A stretch of 64,000 bases of DNA from Arsenophonus sp046530735 (GCA_046530735.1 JBHEQV010000063.1:1-64000); one strand, 5' to 3'. Shown: positions 10,747 through 21,339, counted from the first letter of the stretch. The notes: generated by a model from the letters alone, not told the origin. Numbers and translations: made by a program.

Positions 10747-11610
10747 ATGGTGGGTGCAAAAGAAATACGTTCTAAGATCGGTAGTGTACAAAATATAAAG
10801 AAGATCACTAAAGCGATGGAGATGGTTGCTACATCTAAAATGCGCAAAACACAAGAGCGTATGGCAGCTAGTCGTCCTTATGCAAAAACTATGCGAAGTG
10901 TAATTAGCCATTTAGCATTAGGTAATCTGGAATATAAACATCCATATCTTAAAGAACGTGATATAAAACGTATTGGTTATTTGATTATTTCAACTGACCG
11001 TGGTTTATGTGGTGGCTTAAATATTAATTTATTTAAAAAATTACTGATAGAAATGAAGTCATGGACTGATAAAGGAGTTCAAATTGATCTGGCATTAATT
11101 GGTTCTAAATCAGTTTCATTTTTTAATTCGGTTGGTGGGAATATTGTTGCTCAAGTAACTGGAATGGAAGATAATCCTTCTCTATCCAATCTTATTGGAC
11201 CCGTGAAAATTATGCTAGAAGCATATGATAAAGGCCGTCTAGATAAATTGCTTGTGGTAACTAATAAATTTATTAATACCATAATTCAAGTACCAATAAC
11301 TATTCAATTAGTACCACTACCTGCGATTGATGATGAAACTTTGGAAAAGAAATCTTGGGATTATCTATATGAACCTGATCCAAAGATACTACTAGATATC
11401 CTGTTGCGTCGTTATATAGAATCACAGGTTTATCAGAACGTCGTTGAAAACTTAGCTAGTGAACAGGCTGCTCGAATCATAGCAATGAAATCAGCTACTG
11501 ATAATGGTGGTAACCTAATCAAAGAGTTGCAATTAGCTTATAATAAAGCTCGTCAAGCCAGTATTACTCAGGAAGTTACCGAAATAGTTTCAGGAACTTT
11601 CGGATTTTAA
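10747..11610 (+). CDS. atpG: F1 ATP synthase subunit gamma
   Basis: The central rotor shaft couples c-ring rotation to catalysis in the alpha3beta3 head. It is 287 aa, the same length as E. coli, and collinear with it. The N-terminal helix (GAKEIRSKIGSVQNIKKITK, MEMVATSKM) and the C-terminal helix (LIKELQLAYNKARQASITQE) that form the coiled-coil axle are intact. An AAGGA ribosome site is about 10 bp before ATG 10747. The last residues (SGTFGF) differ from the usual SGAAAV end, whereas the dead copy 2 gene still reads toward VAAAI. It is cut off from atpA by the IS481-like insert and followed by a decayed atpD. It is the only live atpG. Confidence 0.97.
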   Translation: MVGAKEIRSKIGSVQNIKKITKAMEMVATSKMRKTQERMAASRPYAKTMRSVISHLALGNLEYKHPYLKERDIKRIGYLIISTDRGLCGGLNINLFKKLLIEMKSWTDKGVQIDLALIGSKSVSFFNSVGGNIVAQVTGMEDNPSLSNLIGPVKIMLEAYDKGRLDKLLVVTNKFINTIIQVPITIQLVPLPAIDDETLEKKSWDYLYEPDPKILLDILLRRYIESQVYQNVVENLASEQAARIIAMKSATDNGGNLIKELQLAYNKARQASITQEVTEIVSGTFGF

Positions 11611-11644
11611 TGGATAAGTTTACTAATTATGTAGAGAATTCAAT

Positions 11645-13030
11645 ATGGCTATTGAAAAAATTATTCAGATAATCGACGTCGTAAGTGGGTGTCCAATTTT
11701 CTTAAGGTGTGTGAGATACAGCCAAAGTATACAAAACGCTTGAGACAATAAATTATAAAGAAAAATTAATATCAGAAGTTAAGCAGAAATTAAGTGGAAA
11801 TGTTCTTCGTTATATTGCGATGGAAACTTATAATGATCTAAAATGTGGTTAGACGCTGTTAATTTAGCTTACTTAACAAAGCACCAATCAATAAAGAGAT
11901 ATTGTGTCGCATTATAAATGTATTAGGAGATCCTATCGATATAAAGGTGAGATCGGTCAAGAAGAACGTTAGCTATTCATCGTGTTGTTCCCAGTTATGA
12001 AAATTTATCTAATTCAACGGAATTACTAAAAACTGGTATTAAAATTATGGATCTTAATTTGCCAATTTATTAAATGGGGAAAGTAGTATTATTTGGTTGT
12101 GCTAGTGTTAGTAAAACGGTAACCATGATGGAACTTATTCGTAATATTGCGATTGAGCATTCCGGTTATTCAGTCTTTGCTGGTGTTGGCGAACGGACTT
12201 ATGAAGGTAATGACTTCTATCAGGAAATGATAGATTCCAATGTATTGGATAAAGTTTCTCTTGTTTATGGTCAGATGAATGAACCACCTGGAAACCGTTT
12301 ACGTGTAGCTTTAATAGGATTCACAATTGCAGAGAAATTTCGTGATGAAGTGGAAATGTATTGTTATTTATCGATAACATCTATCGCTATATTTTAGCAG
12401 AAACAGAGGTATGAGCATTGCAAGGTCGTGTACTGCCTTCGGTAGTAGATTATCAACTGTTCTTATCAGAAGAAATAGGTATATCACAAAAGCATATCCA
12501 TTAACTAAAGCCGGTTCAATTACGTCTATTCAGATAATATATGCTCCTGCTGATGATTTGACAGGCCCTTATAAAGCAACTACTTTTGTTTACTTCGATA
12601 AAACGATCCTTTTTAATCCTTAAATTACGTCATTAGGTATTTATTCTACTGTTTATCTATTGAATTCAATATGTTATCATCTTGATCTATTGGTTATATG
12701 GCAAGAGCACTATAAGGTAGAACATTATGCTCAATCTATTTTCAGCGTTATTAAAGAATTGAAATATATCATTTCTATTTTTTGGAATAGATGAGTTGCC
12801 TAAAGAAGACAAATCAGTTGTTGTACTGGCTTGTAAAATACAGCGCTTCCTTATCTCAGCCATTCTTTGTAGCTAAAATTTTTACCTGTTCACAGGAGAA
12901 ATTTATTTTTTTTAAAAGAAATTATCCATGACTTTAAAGAAGTTTAAAATTCCGATTATGCTAATCTGCCAGAGCAAGCATTTTGTACGGTAGGTAGCAC
13001 ACTATCGAAGAAATGGTAGAATACAAAAAA
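11645..13030 (+). pseudogene. atpD: atpD pseudogene, copy 1
   Basis: Starts with a preserved ATG 35 bp after atpG and is collinear with intact atpD at 24381-25763. It is broken by stops and frameshifts. The P-loop is degraded to GCASVSKT (GGAGVGKT in the live gene) and the GERTREG motif reads GERTYEG. A 324-bp stretch (12074-12397) stays open and is far more similar to the live copy than the flanks, with identical runs of about 71 and 62 bp. The beta subunit must come from copy 2. Confidence 0.93.
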
Positions 13031-13058
13031 TTTACAATATTGTTGATGAGAGGTTAAT

Positions 13059-13475
13059 ATGGCTGGAATGACTTACCATCTAGTTGTGGTAAGTGCTGAA
13101 AAACAAATGTTTGACGGCCTTGTCCATAAAATCCAAGTAACAGGCAGCGAAGGAGAACTGGGAATTTATCCTAAACATACACCGCTTCTAACTACCATCA
13201 AGCCTGGTATGATATGTATTTTTAAACAGTTTGGTGAAAAAGAGTTGATATATCTTTCTGGTGGCATTCTTGAAGTTCAACCAAATAGTGTTATCGTACT
13301 AGCTGATACAGCAATTCGTGGTAAGGATTTAGATGAAGCAAAAGCATTAGAATCCAAGCGTAAAGCAGAAACGCATATTCGTAAAGCATATGGTGATATC
13401 GATTATGTTCAAGCATCAGCGGAATTAGCAAAAGCAATTGCTAAATTGCGTGTCATAGAGCTTATGAAAAAATAA
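13059..13475 (+). CDS. atpC: F1 ATP synthase subunit epsilon
   Basis: The epsilon subunit binds the base of gamma and regulates ATP hydrolysis. It is 138 aa, close to the 139 of E. coli. The N-terminal beta-sandwich is intact (MTYHLVVVSAEKQMFDGLV, GSEGELGIYPKHTPLLT, YLSGGILEVQPNSVIVLADTA). The C-terminal two-helix part, rich in Ala/Lys (from about residue 88), is also intact. It is the only live copy, because the copy 2 version at 25785 is broken and truncated. It follows the dead atpD and precedes glmU, the order found in E. coli. Confidence 0.96.
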   Translation: MAGMTYHLVVVSAEKQMFDGLVHKIQVTGSEGELGIYPKHTPLLTTIKPGMICIFKQFGEKELIYLSGGILEVQPNSVIVLADTAIRGKDLDEAKALESKRKAETHIRKAYGDIDYVQASAELAKAIAKLRVIELMKK

Positions 13476-13654
13476 TATTATCCTAATAAATCATTAAAAC
13501 TTTACAAACATTTTATAAAAAATACAGAAAGTGAGATAACTTATTTATTTTTCTTTTTTATATATAGGTATATTAAGATTTTACTTGAAAAATATCTAGT
13601 AATTTTTCAACAAATAATTCTACTTTTACCTAACTAATGGAGTCATTAGGTTTT

Positions 13655-15049
13655 ATGTCTATGAACACAAAAAGTGTCGTAATCCTCACAGCTGGTAAAG
13701 GTACTCGCATGCACTCTGATTTACCAAAAGTTTTGCATCTACTGGCAGGAAAACCAATGGTGCAGCATGTTATAGACACGTCATTGTCACTTGGGGTAAC
13801 TAATATTCATTTAGTATATGGTCATGGTGCTGATTTAATTAAATTAGCTTTAGATAATCAACTTATTAATTGGATCTTACAGATAGAACAGTTAGGAACA
13901 GGGCATGCAATGCAGCAAGCGGCACCTTATTTTGCTGATAATGAAGATATTCTGATGCTTTATGGTGATTCTCCACTAATCACAAAAGAAACGCTCCAAC
14001 GATTAATAGAAGCTAAGCCCGAGGGTGGAATAGGGTTATTGACGGCAATCGTTAATAATCCTACAGGTTACGGGCGTATTATTCGTGAAGAAGGTGAAGT
14101 AATTGGCATTGTTGAGCAAAAAGATGCAACAGAAAATCAAGCTAAAATTAACGAAATTAATACTGGTATATTAGTTGCTAATGGCGCTGATTTAAAGCGA
14201 TGGTTAAAAAAGCTTAATAATAATAATTTACAAAATGAATATTACGTTACCGACATTATTTCCCTGGCACATGAAGAAGGGTGTAAAATACATGTAGTTC
14301 ATCCTAGGAAATTGAGTGAAACGGAAGGTGTGAATAACTGTTTACAGCTTTCAGCACTTGAACGTATTTATCAACAAGAACAGGCAGAAAGATTATTGTT
14401 AGCAGGTGTTATGATTATTGATCCTGTTCGTTTTGATTTGCGTGGCACATTAAAACACGGACGTGATGTAATTATCGACACTAATGTTATCATTGAAGGA
14501 GACGTTGTACTGGGTAACAATGTACATATCCATTCTGGATGTATATTAAAAAATTGTAAGATAGATGATAATTCAATTATTAGTTCTTATTCTGTTATAG
14601 ATGGATCAGAATTATTTACTGCTTGTAGAGTTGGTCCTTTTTCTCATTTACGTCCAGGAACTAGACTGGCAGATAATGTTCATATTGGTAATTTTGTTGA
14701 GGTTAAAAACGTTGCGATGGGTATAGGTTCTAAAGCAGGGCATCTAAGTTATTTAGGTGACGCTGAAATTGGTGGTCATGTTAATATTGGAGCAGGAGCA
14801 ATAACTTGCAATTATAATGGAGCAAATAAATTTAAAACAATCATTGGCAATAATGTTTTTATTGGTTCAGATACGCAAATAATAGCACCCATTACCATTG
14901 CTAATGGGGCAACTATTGGTGCTGGAACTACGCTCACTAATGATGTTAAGGAAAATGAACTTGTTATTAGTCGTATTAAACAGCGGCATATTCTCAATTG
15001 GAAACGTCCAATAAAGAAAAATAGTCGTAAAATAAATAATGACGATTAA
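13655..15049 (+). CDS. glmU: Bifunctional GlcNAc-1-P uridyltransferase / GlcN-1-P acetyltransferase
   Basis: Makes UDP-N-acetylglucosamine in the cytoplasm for peptidoglycan and lipopolysaccharide. The N-terminal uridyltransferase domain carries the nucleotide loop SVVILTAGKGTRMHSDLPKV. Further motifs are EQLGTGHAMQQA, LMLYGDSPL and GIVEQKDAT. The C-terminal half is a left-handed beta-helix with repeated hexapeptides, and contains SKAGHLSYLGDAEIG and GAGAITCNYNGANK of the acetyltransferase site. ATG 13655 gives about 464 aa and the same leader length as E. coli (456 aa); ATGs at 13637 and 13661 are alternatives. It lies after atpC as in E. coli, but the next gene, glmS, is a pseudogene here. 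Confidence 0.97.
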   Translation: MSMNTKSVVILTAGKGTRMHSDLPKVLHLLAGKPMVQHVIDTSLSLGVTNIHLVYGHGADLIKLALDNQLINWILQIEQLGTGHAMQQAAPYFADNEDILMLYGDSPLITKETLQRLIEAKPEGGIGLLTAIVNNPTGYGRIIREEGEVIGIVEQKDATENQAKINEINTGILVANGADLKRWLKKLNNNNLQNEYYVTDIISLAHEEGCKIHVVHPRKLSETEGVNNCLQLSALERIYQQEQAERLLLAGVMIIDPVRFDLRGTLKHGRDVIIDTNVIIEGDVVLGNNVHIHSGCILKNCKIDDNSIISSYSVIDGSELFTACRVGPFSHLRPGTRLADNVHIGNFVEVKNVAMGIGSKAGHLSYLGDAEIGGHVNIGAGAITCNYNGANKFKTIIGNNVFIGSDTQIIAPITIANGATIGAGTTLTNDVKENELVISRIKQRHILNWKRPIKKNSRKINNDD

Positions 15050-15544
15050 TCATCTATGATGAATAATAAATCTAATATCTACAGGGTTTTAGGAACAGTA
15101 AAAATTGAATATATTAATCAGGTTGTAATAACATAAAAGTAATTTAATTCTCTATTTTAGAATGAAAAACGATATATTTAATTATTAGTAATATAATACA
15201 ATTTAATATAGTTAAAATTCTTATTGAATGGCTTAAGTCAACTAGCGAGGAGTATCGAGGTTATAAGTCTGTTAGTTTAACGGTTATTGATAAATAAAGC
15301 GCAACCTTACCCGTTTACGTGAAACGGATACAGTTTATTTTCTACCTGATGAAGTAGAAAATATCTTCTAATTGCTAGTACAGGTATTACCTATATATAT
15401 TTAACTACTTTTGGTTACCAACCAAAAAAAAATACAAATCTCTAATATATCTGAATATATTACGATTGTTTAAAAAGGAATTATTAAAAATAATCAACAA
15501 CTGTGTGAATAACTTAAAAAATTAGTTATTAGAAATCTAATCTA

Positions 15545-16907
15545 TGATAAGTTAAGATCCCTTCTGATGCTTCGTAAATCTGGTCTAATATTTTTATATT
15601 AGGTGCTGTTTTTACCACTAGGGGTTAAACAAATTAACTCCTATTCATCCTGCCTTAGCTTTTCTGAGCAGGACAAGAAGTGAGTTTATACTATTTAAAG
15701 GATTATTTTTCTCGAATATAACAGTGCTTCATGCATCAGCTTCATAGTCTCATGTCAAAAAAGTTGATTCAATCGGAATGATAGTTCTTATTGACGCCCA
15801 GTACACTGACGGAAAATGATAGGATATCAGCCGTTATTCTTGATATTTTTCTGCAGTTTTTTTATCGCTGAAGAAGGATGCCCTGAAAACTTTGTCAAAA
15901 AAATATCATGCGCTTTATTATTAGATAGTAGCTCTTCTAGCTAGACTACCGTAGCTCACACTTAACTTTCTATTGGATTCCTTTGGGGGAATGAAAGCAC
16001 CATATTAGCTATTTTATGTACCCAATATAGCATCGATATTACGCGTCCAGGAATACTTTGCGTTGAATTCTAAAAATTAAAAGACTAGGCTTTTCTCTAG
16101 CAAGCCCAAATACAGTTAAACCGTGCGCTAGCAGAAAATTGATAAGGTTATACTAAGTTCTCTTTTGATTATTGATAATCATATTCGATGACAATTCCTT
16201 TCTTACATCTATACTAAGTGAGACTAATAATGAGTAGCAGGCAAAGGCGATAATCTTTCCTGACCAGGCTGGCTTATATGCCGTCTGAACAGAAATAAAC
16301 GTAACGTGTATAGCTTAAATCAGCAGTTACTATTACCTGTACTCTTCAAGCCTTTTTATCTAAGTCTTCAGAATGGAGGTACTTGAAGCGGACAATATGC
16401 TTTTCATTGTTAAGTACGCTTAGAACTTCATGAAAATCACGGCTGAATTTGACTCGTAAGTAAACAGCTATGGTAGAAATTCTTCGACATTTTTGTATCC
16501 TTCAGATAAGGAGTAGCAACAAGCTGTCAAAAAATATTTTGTTACCACTGTAATCCATTGACTTTAGGTACTTTAATTTTAATATGTCAATACCCATTTT
16601 GTAAGATACATGTAGCAAATAACTATTATGGATGAGTATATAAACTCATCGACAAGGCCTCGTTGAGTATCTTATCTGCAGCATGGATTCGAGCTCTATC
16701 TCAATATCAGTGTCTATCCAGTTACCCGGCAGCATTATAGATAAGTTTATGGAAGAGACACAGGTAATATCTAATTTTCAGATACCTGTAGGATAGACTT
16801 TTTTATACAATGTCATATTTATTTTACTAAAATTATTTATAAAATAAATCAGCATTATATGCCAGCATCTCTGAAATTCAATATGCTAAAAATTAGCATA
16901 ACTCCTT
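15545..16907 (-). mobile_element. IS256-family element, degenerate, inside glmS
   Basis: A near full-length (about 1.36 kb) copy on the minus strand with imperfect terminal repeats near 15545 and 16888-16905. Transposase similarity is visible but every frame is interrupted. The glmS reading continues on both sides, which fixes the insertion point around glmS residue 125. Confidence 0.75.
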
Positions 16908-17170
16908 AAAAAGGAAAATATATTTTTCTTCAGAAACTGATGTCAAAGTTATAACGAATTTAATATATTGAGAATTTAAAAATAGCACGTTGCTCGAATT
17001 GGAGTAGGAAATGTTATCCACTAATTAAAAAAAAACGCTTATACTTATAACGAATAGTTATAACTCCTGGATTTTCTGATGTTTGCTTAGGCATTAAGTG
17101 GCTCTTTAATTATAGTTTAGGTGTTGCTAAAATTTTCTAGCATCTAATAAATTAGCACTTTTGCCAGTTA

Positions 17171-17204
17171 AACATCACCTTATATATTTATATAAGGTGA
17201 TGTT
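17171..17204. repeat. 16-bp perfect palindrome in the glmS pseudogene
   Basis: Arms 17171-17186 and 17189-17204 are perfect reverse complements around a 2-nt loop. The right arm coincides with the former coding sequence for the EEGDI region of GlmS, so the left arm has apparently been rewritten to match it. No T-tract follows, so it does not look like a terminator. Confidence 0.75.
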
Positions 17205-17464
17205 ACTGAAGTAAGTCGTCTAACAATACGTATTTTTGATAAAAAGACTCAGAATCTGAACAAGAACAAATAGAATTCAATATTCAATATCATCTAGTAA
17301 TATAGAAAGTTATAGTTACTATATGCAAAATAGATCTACGAGGAGTCTTTAGTAAAGAAATACTCTGCAAGGGCGATTTTATAAAGATCAAAAAACTATT
17401 TTTAATAAATTAAATAAAAAATCTAAAATCTATGTAGACAGAAACTATTTTATCAATACGAGGG

Positions 17465-19150
17465 GGAACCCCCGATTTCTGGAGTTGGGTTTTATTAGTC
17501 TTCATCTCTAGTGGTTTATGCATCCTCGGTAATACTGTGGCTGATTTACGATTTCATAAGAAACTATAGTAAACACACTATTTTAAAAATATCTTGTAAA
17601 ATATAGATAATATAATATCTAATTATCTCTTTCTATATCAAGATCTGCTACTGATGCTGTTGAGTACAGTGCTTATGATAATGATACTCAACATCCTACA
17701 ACCGCCCATCAGTAAATACCACAGTTTTGACGTAAAATACCGGTGAGCCGTTTAAAGTATAGCGTTAGATGTATTTCATGCTATGTCACACTCATCTTTC
17801 GTTTTTTTTAGCGAAGTATAATTTACAGTAATCTTCGTATTATTCCTTTATGGTACACGCTGCCACTCTTTCTTGTGCGGATATGTGCACAAGAACAGAA
17901 GAAAGACACTGGGATTTATCAAGTCATAGTTGTGACACAGAAGCCAGATAACAGCGCCTGATCAAATTTTTGACCACTCTTTTTTTAAGAACAGTTTTCC
18001 ATACAGCATGTCTAATATCTAGACCGTCACTTATAACAGTGACATGAAAATACTGATATTGATTGAGTTATCAATAATAAATGTACAAAGCAGAAAAGAT
18101 ACCAATTTCAATACCCTGTTTATATGCCACTGCAGCATAGTACAGACGAGTGCGATGATGCACGAAACATAGATTTAAGGAGAGCAGCCAGTTATTGTAA
18201 AAAAAAGCCAAAGAAGATGGGGGATAGTAAAAGTAATGTGTTACCAATCACAGTCGGGTAAAATATGAATCTGCTGCCCTAATCGCTCCTTAGTAATTTT
18301 GATCTGAATGAACTAGAATTTTTGACTACAGATTTAACAGAAAACAACTGTGGGAATATTCAGGAGGGACACACCAGTAACAACCAGATTAAACCAAATG
18401 ATATAAATGTCGTAGGAAAAAGTTCTTTTAACAAATAGACACGGATCCACGAGTTTATACTTTTACTGTATTTTAAAGAAATTTATTCCAGTTATCATAT
18501 AAATGGTGAAAAGCACTTTAGTTTGTCTAGAAGAAGTATAGTTATTAGTAAATTACTCTCTAGGTATCTTGCCAGATAAATAAAAATCATTATCTTGTCC
18601 GCATTTATCAGATCTATTTACGCAGTTATCTTTATGTTTTTTCCAGGGAAGAAAAAGGAGAGGGTAGATTATTCTTATTTCGTTATAGGTGATAAATTTA
18701 TTGACAAGTATACTTCGTCATTATCTCATCAATGAAGTTTTATCCAGCCTCATAGGCTTAGAATGATGGCGTTTTGGTTAAAATCCTGAATAATTATGAC
18801 TATGGTAGGATAATGCACTTACGTGTCGAAAAAAATTAAGAACTGGAGTCTAGCTCATTACTGTAATGGCCTCTTTGAAATGTAATAAATTTAATCTATC
18901 TATCATTATTAATTTCAGTAGAGAGATCATAAAACGCTTTAAATAATTAGGGAGTGTGTAATGCGTGAAGTTCTGTATTGTCTTCCTTATTTACCTAAAT
19001 TATATTTTTTAGGAGATTTATTTTGAGCTATCTGAATGAATTCCTAAAATTAATATATCATAGACTATAAAACAGTACTTAGATCACAAACTAATCCTCC
19101 AACTTAAGCAGCGTAACAACTATGCTATTCATACCATAGTGTGCTAGGTT
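17465..19150 (-). mobile_element. IS91-family remnant upstream of atp copy 2
   Basis: Homologous to the element before copy 1 and to those at 31396-34100 and 58600-60545. It lacks the roughly 350 bp of the 3' (tnp C-terminal) end that the others have. It abuts the truncated glmS at a GGGGGAACCCCC palindrome (17462-17473). Its other end stands about 20 bp before the copy 2 promoter. All frames are broken. Confidence 0.65.
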
Positions 19151-19172
19151 CATGTTTTCGCTACATACTAGA

Positions 19173-19200
19173 TTGAATTCATTTTAATAGATAATATAAT
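19173..19200 (+). promoter_or_regulatory. Candidate atp promoter, copy 2
   Basis: TTGAAT (19173-19178), 16 bp, then TATAAT (19195-19200): the same boxes and spacing as 5391-5418. It precedes the dead atpI, atpB and atpE. If it is active, the live atpF and atpH would be read from a long transcript of about 1.7 kb of pseudogene leader. Confidence 0.5.
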
Positions 19201-19292
19201 TTGCAGATTTTATCTCTTAAGACTTCTGAACAAAGATAGTTTTATACGAACTCAACAATTTAAGATTTAAAATACGTGGAAAACATAAGAAT

Positions 19293-19669
19293 TATATCTA
19301 TCCTTCTATAACGGTTAAATTACTTTAAAACTGTTATTATTTCAGTTAATAAGGTTTATAATTATCAGTACAGAGAAGTACATAAATAGTATAATATAAG
19401 CCTTATCTTATTTTTTTTTGCATTCGCATCTTTATTATTTCAATGTTTTATTTATTCTGTTAATACGTTAACAAACGAAAAGACAGTAAAAGATAGTTCC
19501 TATTCACAATGGATTCTTTTTACTATTAATAAGAGAGTGAAAGTTACTATAGAAATAACTATATTGGTAATTGATTTAGATATATTTAAAGCAGAATTTA
19601 TACTATTTGCAATAATCTATTAGCTATCTTACTTATTCACATATCATTACATCAGTTGCAATTAAATAG
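19293..19669 (+). pseudogene. atpI: atpI pseudogene, copy 2
   Basis: Aligned with the copy 1 atpI ghost over its length. The start ATG is replaced, and there are several stops and indels. The AATTAAATAGTGAGC end is shared with copy 1. It occupies the normal slot before atpB. Confidence 0.65.
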
Positions 19670-19703
19670 TGAGCGCTTAAAACAACAAAAAGGTAAAAAC
19701 CTC

Positions 19704-20516
19704 ATGTCTTCTTCAGGGAAAGCAATACTACAAGAAATTATATAGGACACCATCTAAATAATCTTCAGCTAAGCCTGCGTACCTTACAAATTAATTAATT
19801 CCATCATAACAATGATCCAATATTTAAGACGTTAAATATTAACTCGTTTTTCTCAGTTATCCTTGAAATTATTTTTTATAGATTTTAGAAAATTGCTATT
19901 ATCTAAGCAGCACGATATCTGATAAGTTACAAACTATAATAGAAATGGTCATCGTTTTGTCGATATTACCGTTTGTAATATCTATCATAGTAAGAGCAAA
20001 GTCATTGCACTTTTAGCTTTAACGGTGTTTATTTGGGGATATCGTTAATAAATGCCATTAATTTATTATCAATCAATTTATCTCCCTATATCGGAGAATT
20101 GCCTGAGTTTACTTGATTATGTATTGTTCCGATCATAGATATAATAATTACTATATCAATGATGATTTATCTATTTATCTCAATCATTTTAATAGTTTCA
20201 AAATAAAAGGATTAAGTAAATTTACGAAAGAATTAACTTTACAACCATTCAATCATCCTATTTTTATTTCTATCAATTTTATTCTGGAAAGTGTTAACCT
20301 GCTGTCTAAACCGGGTATCTTTATAGGTTTATATTTATTTGGTAATATCTATGCAGGTGAATTGATCTTCATTCTTATTGCAGTTTTGCTACTTTGGTAG
20401 CCTCAATAAATATTTAATCACCCTAGATCATTTTCCATATACTAATTATTATGTTATAAACTTTTATTTTATATTCTAACTATAATTTATTTATCGATGG
20501 AGTCATAGAAAATTAA
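19704..20516 (+). pseudogene. atpB: atpB pseudogene, copy 2
   Basis: Collinear with atpB at 5916-6749, keeping the ATG and ribosome site but with deletions near the start and many stops. The longest readable part (about 20190-20400) still shows FTKELTLQPFNHPIF. However, the essential arginine of SLRLFGNMYAGE is a tyrosine (GLYLFGNIYAGE), so even this fragment could not conduct protons normally. Confidence 0.92.
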
Positions 20517-20567
20517 TTTAACTTATTAATAAGTTTTTATTTGAAAAAAATAAAACTGAAGACTGTC

Positions 20568-20809
20568 ATAGACAACATAAATATGGATTTTCTACACATG
20601 GTTACCAGTGTAATGATAGTATTAACAACGATTAGTGCTGCAATTGGTGCTAGCATTCCTAAAGGAAAAATTTTTAGAAGGTGCTGCTCATTAACCAATT
20701 TGATTTCTCTATCACATACGCAATTCTTTATTGTTATAACCTTAATTGACACTATCCTAATGATTGCTGTTGGTCTAGAAATATATGTGATATGTTCACA
20801 GTTAATTAA
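20568..20809 (+). pseudogene. atpE: atpE pseudogene, copy 2
   Basis: Collinear with atpE at 6802. The start codon is ATA and the ribosome site is weakened. A one-base insertion after codon 33 is offset by a one-base deletion about 10 codons later. The conserved polar loop ([11 protein letters not shown]) is therefore replaced by unrelated residues while the frame and the region around Asp61 survive. A further insertion scrambles the C-terminus. An open frame from 20541 remains but it is not a credible c subunit. Confidence 0.88.
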
Positions 20810-20868
20810 TAATACAAGCCAAATGGGAAAAACATTAATATGTTAATTTTTAAAGAGGTTATTGTGTG

Positions 20869-21339
20869 ATGAATTTTAATGCGACAATCCTCGGACAGGT
20901 TATTGCATTTGTTCTATTTGTTTTGTTTTGTGTGAAGTACATATGGCCACCAATTATGGCAACAATTGAAAAACGTCAAAAAGAAATTGCTGACAGTTTA
21001 TCTTCTGCAGAGCAAGCTAAAAAAAACTTGTACTTAGCGAAAGCTGATGCAACCGAACGATTAAGAAAAGCAAAAACAGAAGCACAAATCATTATTGAAC
21101 AAGCTAATAAACAACGAATTCAAATGATTGAAAAAGCTAAAGTAGAAGCTGAAACTGAACGTAATAAGATAATTGCTCAGGCACAAATTGAAATTGATGC
21201 TGAGCGTAAGCGTGTACGTGAAGAATTGCGTAAACAAGTTAGTATATTAGCAATTTCAGGCGCAGAAAAGATAATTGAACGTTCCATTGATCTAGCTGTT
21301 AATAACGAGATCATCGATAAATTTGTAAATAAACTGTAA
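20869..21339 (+). CDS. atpF: F1Fo ATP synthase subunit b
   Basis: The b subunit dimer is the peripheral stalk holding the F1 head against the rotor. It is 156 aa, the same length as E. coli. The N-terminal membrane helix (NATILGQVIAFVLFVLFCVKYIWPP) is followed by a long charged coiled coil (EKRQKEIADSLSSAEQAKK onward to REELRKQVSILAISGAEKIIERS). ATG 20869 is preferred over the GTG just upstream (20866), because MNFNATILGQ matches the family start. An AGAGG site lies upstream. This is the only live atpF. Its neighbours upstream are dead atpB and atpE; atpH follows after 16 bp, as in E. coli. Confidence 0.97.
   Translation: MNFNATILGQVIAFVLFVLFCVKYIWPPIMATIEKRQKEIADSLSSAEQAKKNLYLAKADATERLRKAKTEAQIIIEQANKQRIQMIEKAKVEAETERNKIIAQAQIEIDAERKRVREELRKQVSILAISGAEKIIERSIDLAVNNEIIDKFVNKL

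Larger units (their letters stand above)
15165..17460 (+). pseudogene. glmS: glmS pseudogene, split by an IS256-like element and truncated
   Basis: Glucosamine-6-phosphate synthase is the usual gene after glmU. Exon-like pieces remain at 15165-15545 (VKILIEWLK, EEYRGYKSVSLTVIDK, ISEYITIV, GIIKNNQQLCE) and 16915-17460. The second piece reads SSETDVKVITNLIY, GDVTEVSRLTIRIFDKKT, YSYYMQNRSTRS and KIYVDRNYF. These match E. coli GlmS in order up to about residue 310. The IS256-like element 15545-16907 sits between them, and the remaining 3' half is replaced by the IS91-like remnant at about 17465. The protein is certainly lost here; a copy elsewhere in the genome cannot be excluded. Confidence 0.85.

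Noticed and set aside
12411..12623. Open frame of 70 codons within the copy 1 atpD
   Set aside because: It is a shifted fragment of the dead atpD, with no start signal of its own.
20541..20846. Open frame that resembles a second ATP synthase c subunit
   Set aside because: Lost ATG, weakened ribosome site, scrambled polar loop and altered C-terminus; treated as the copy 2 atpE pseudogene.
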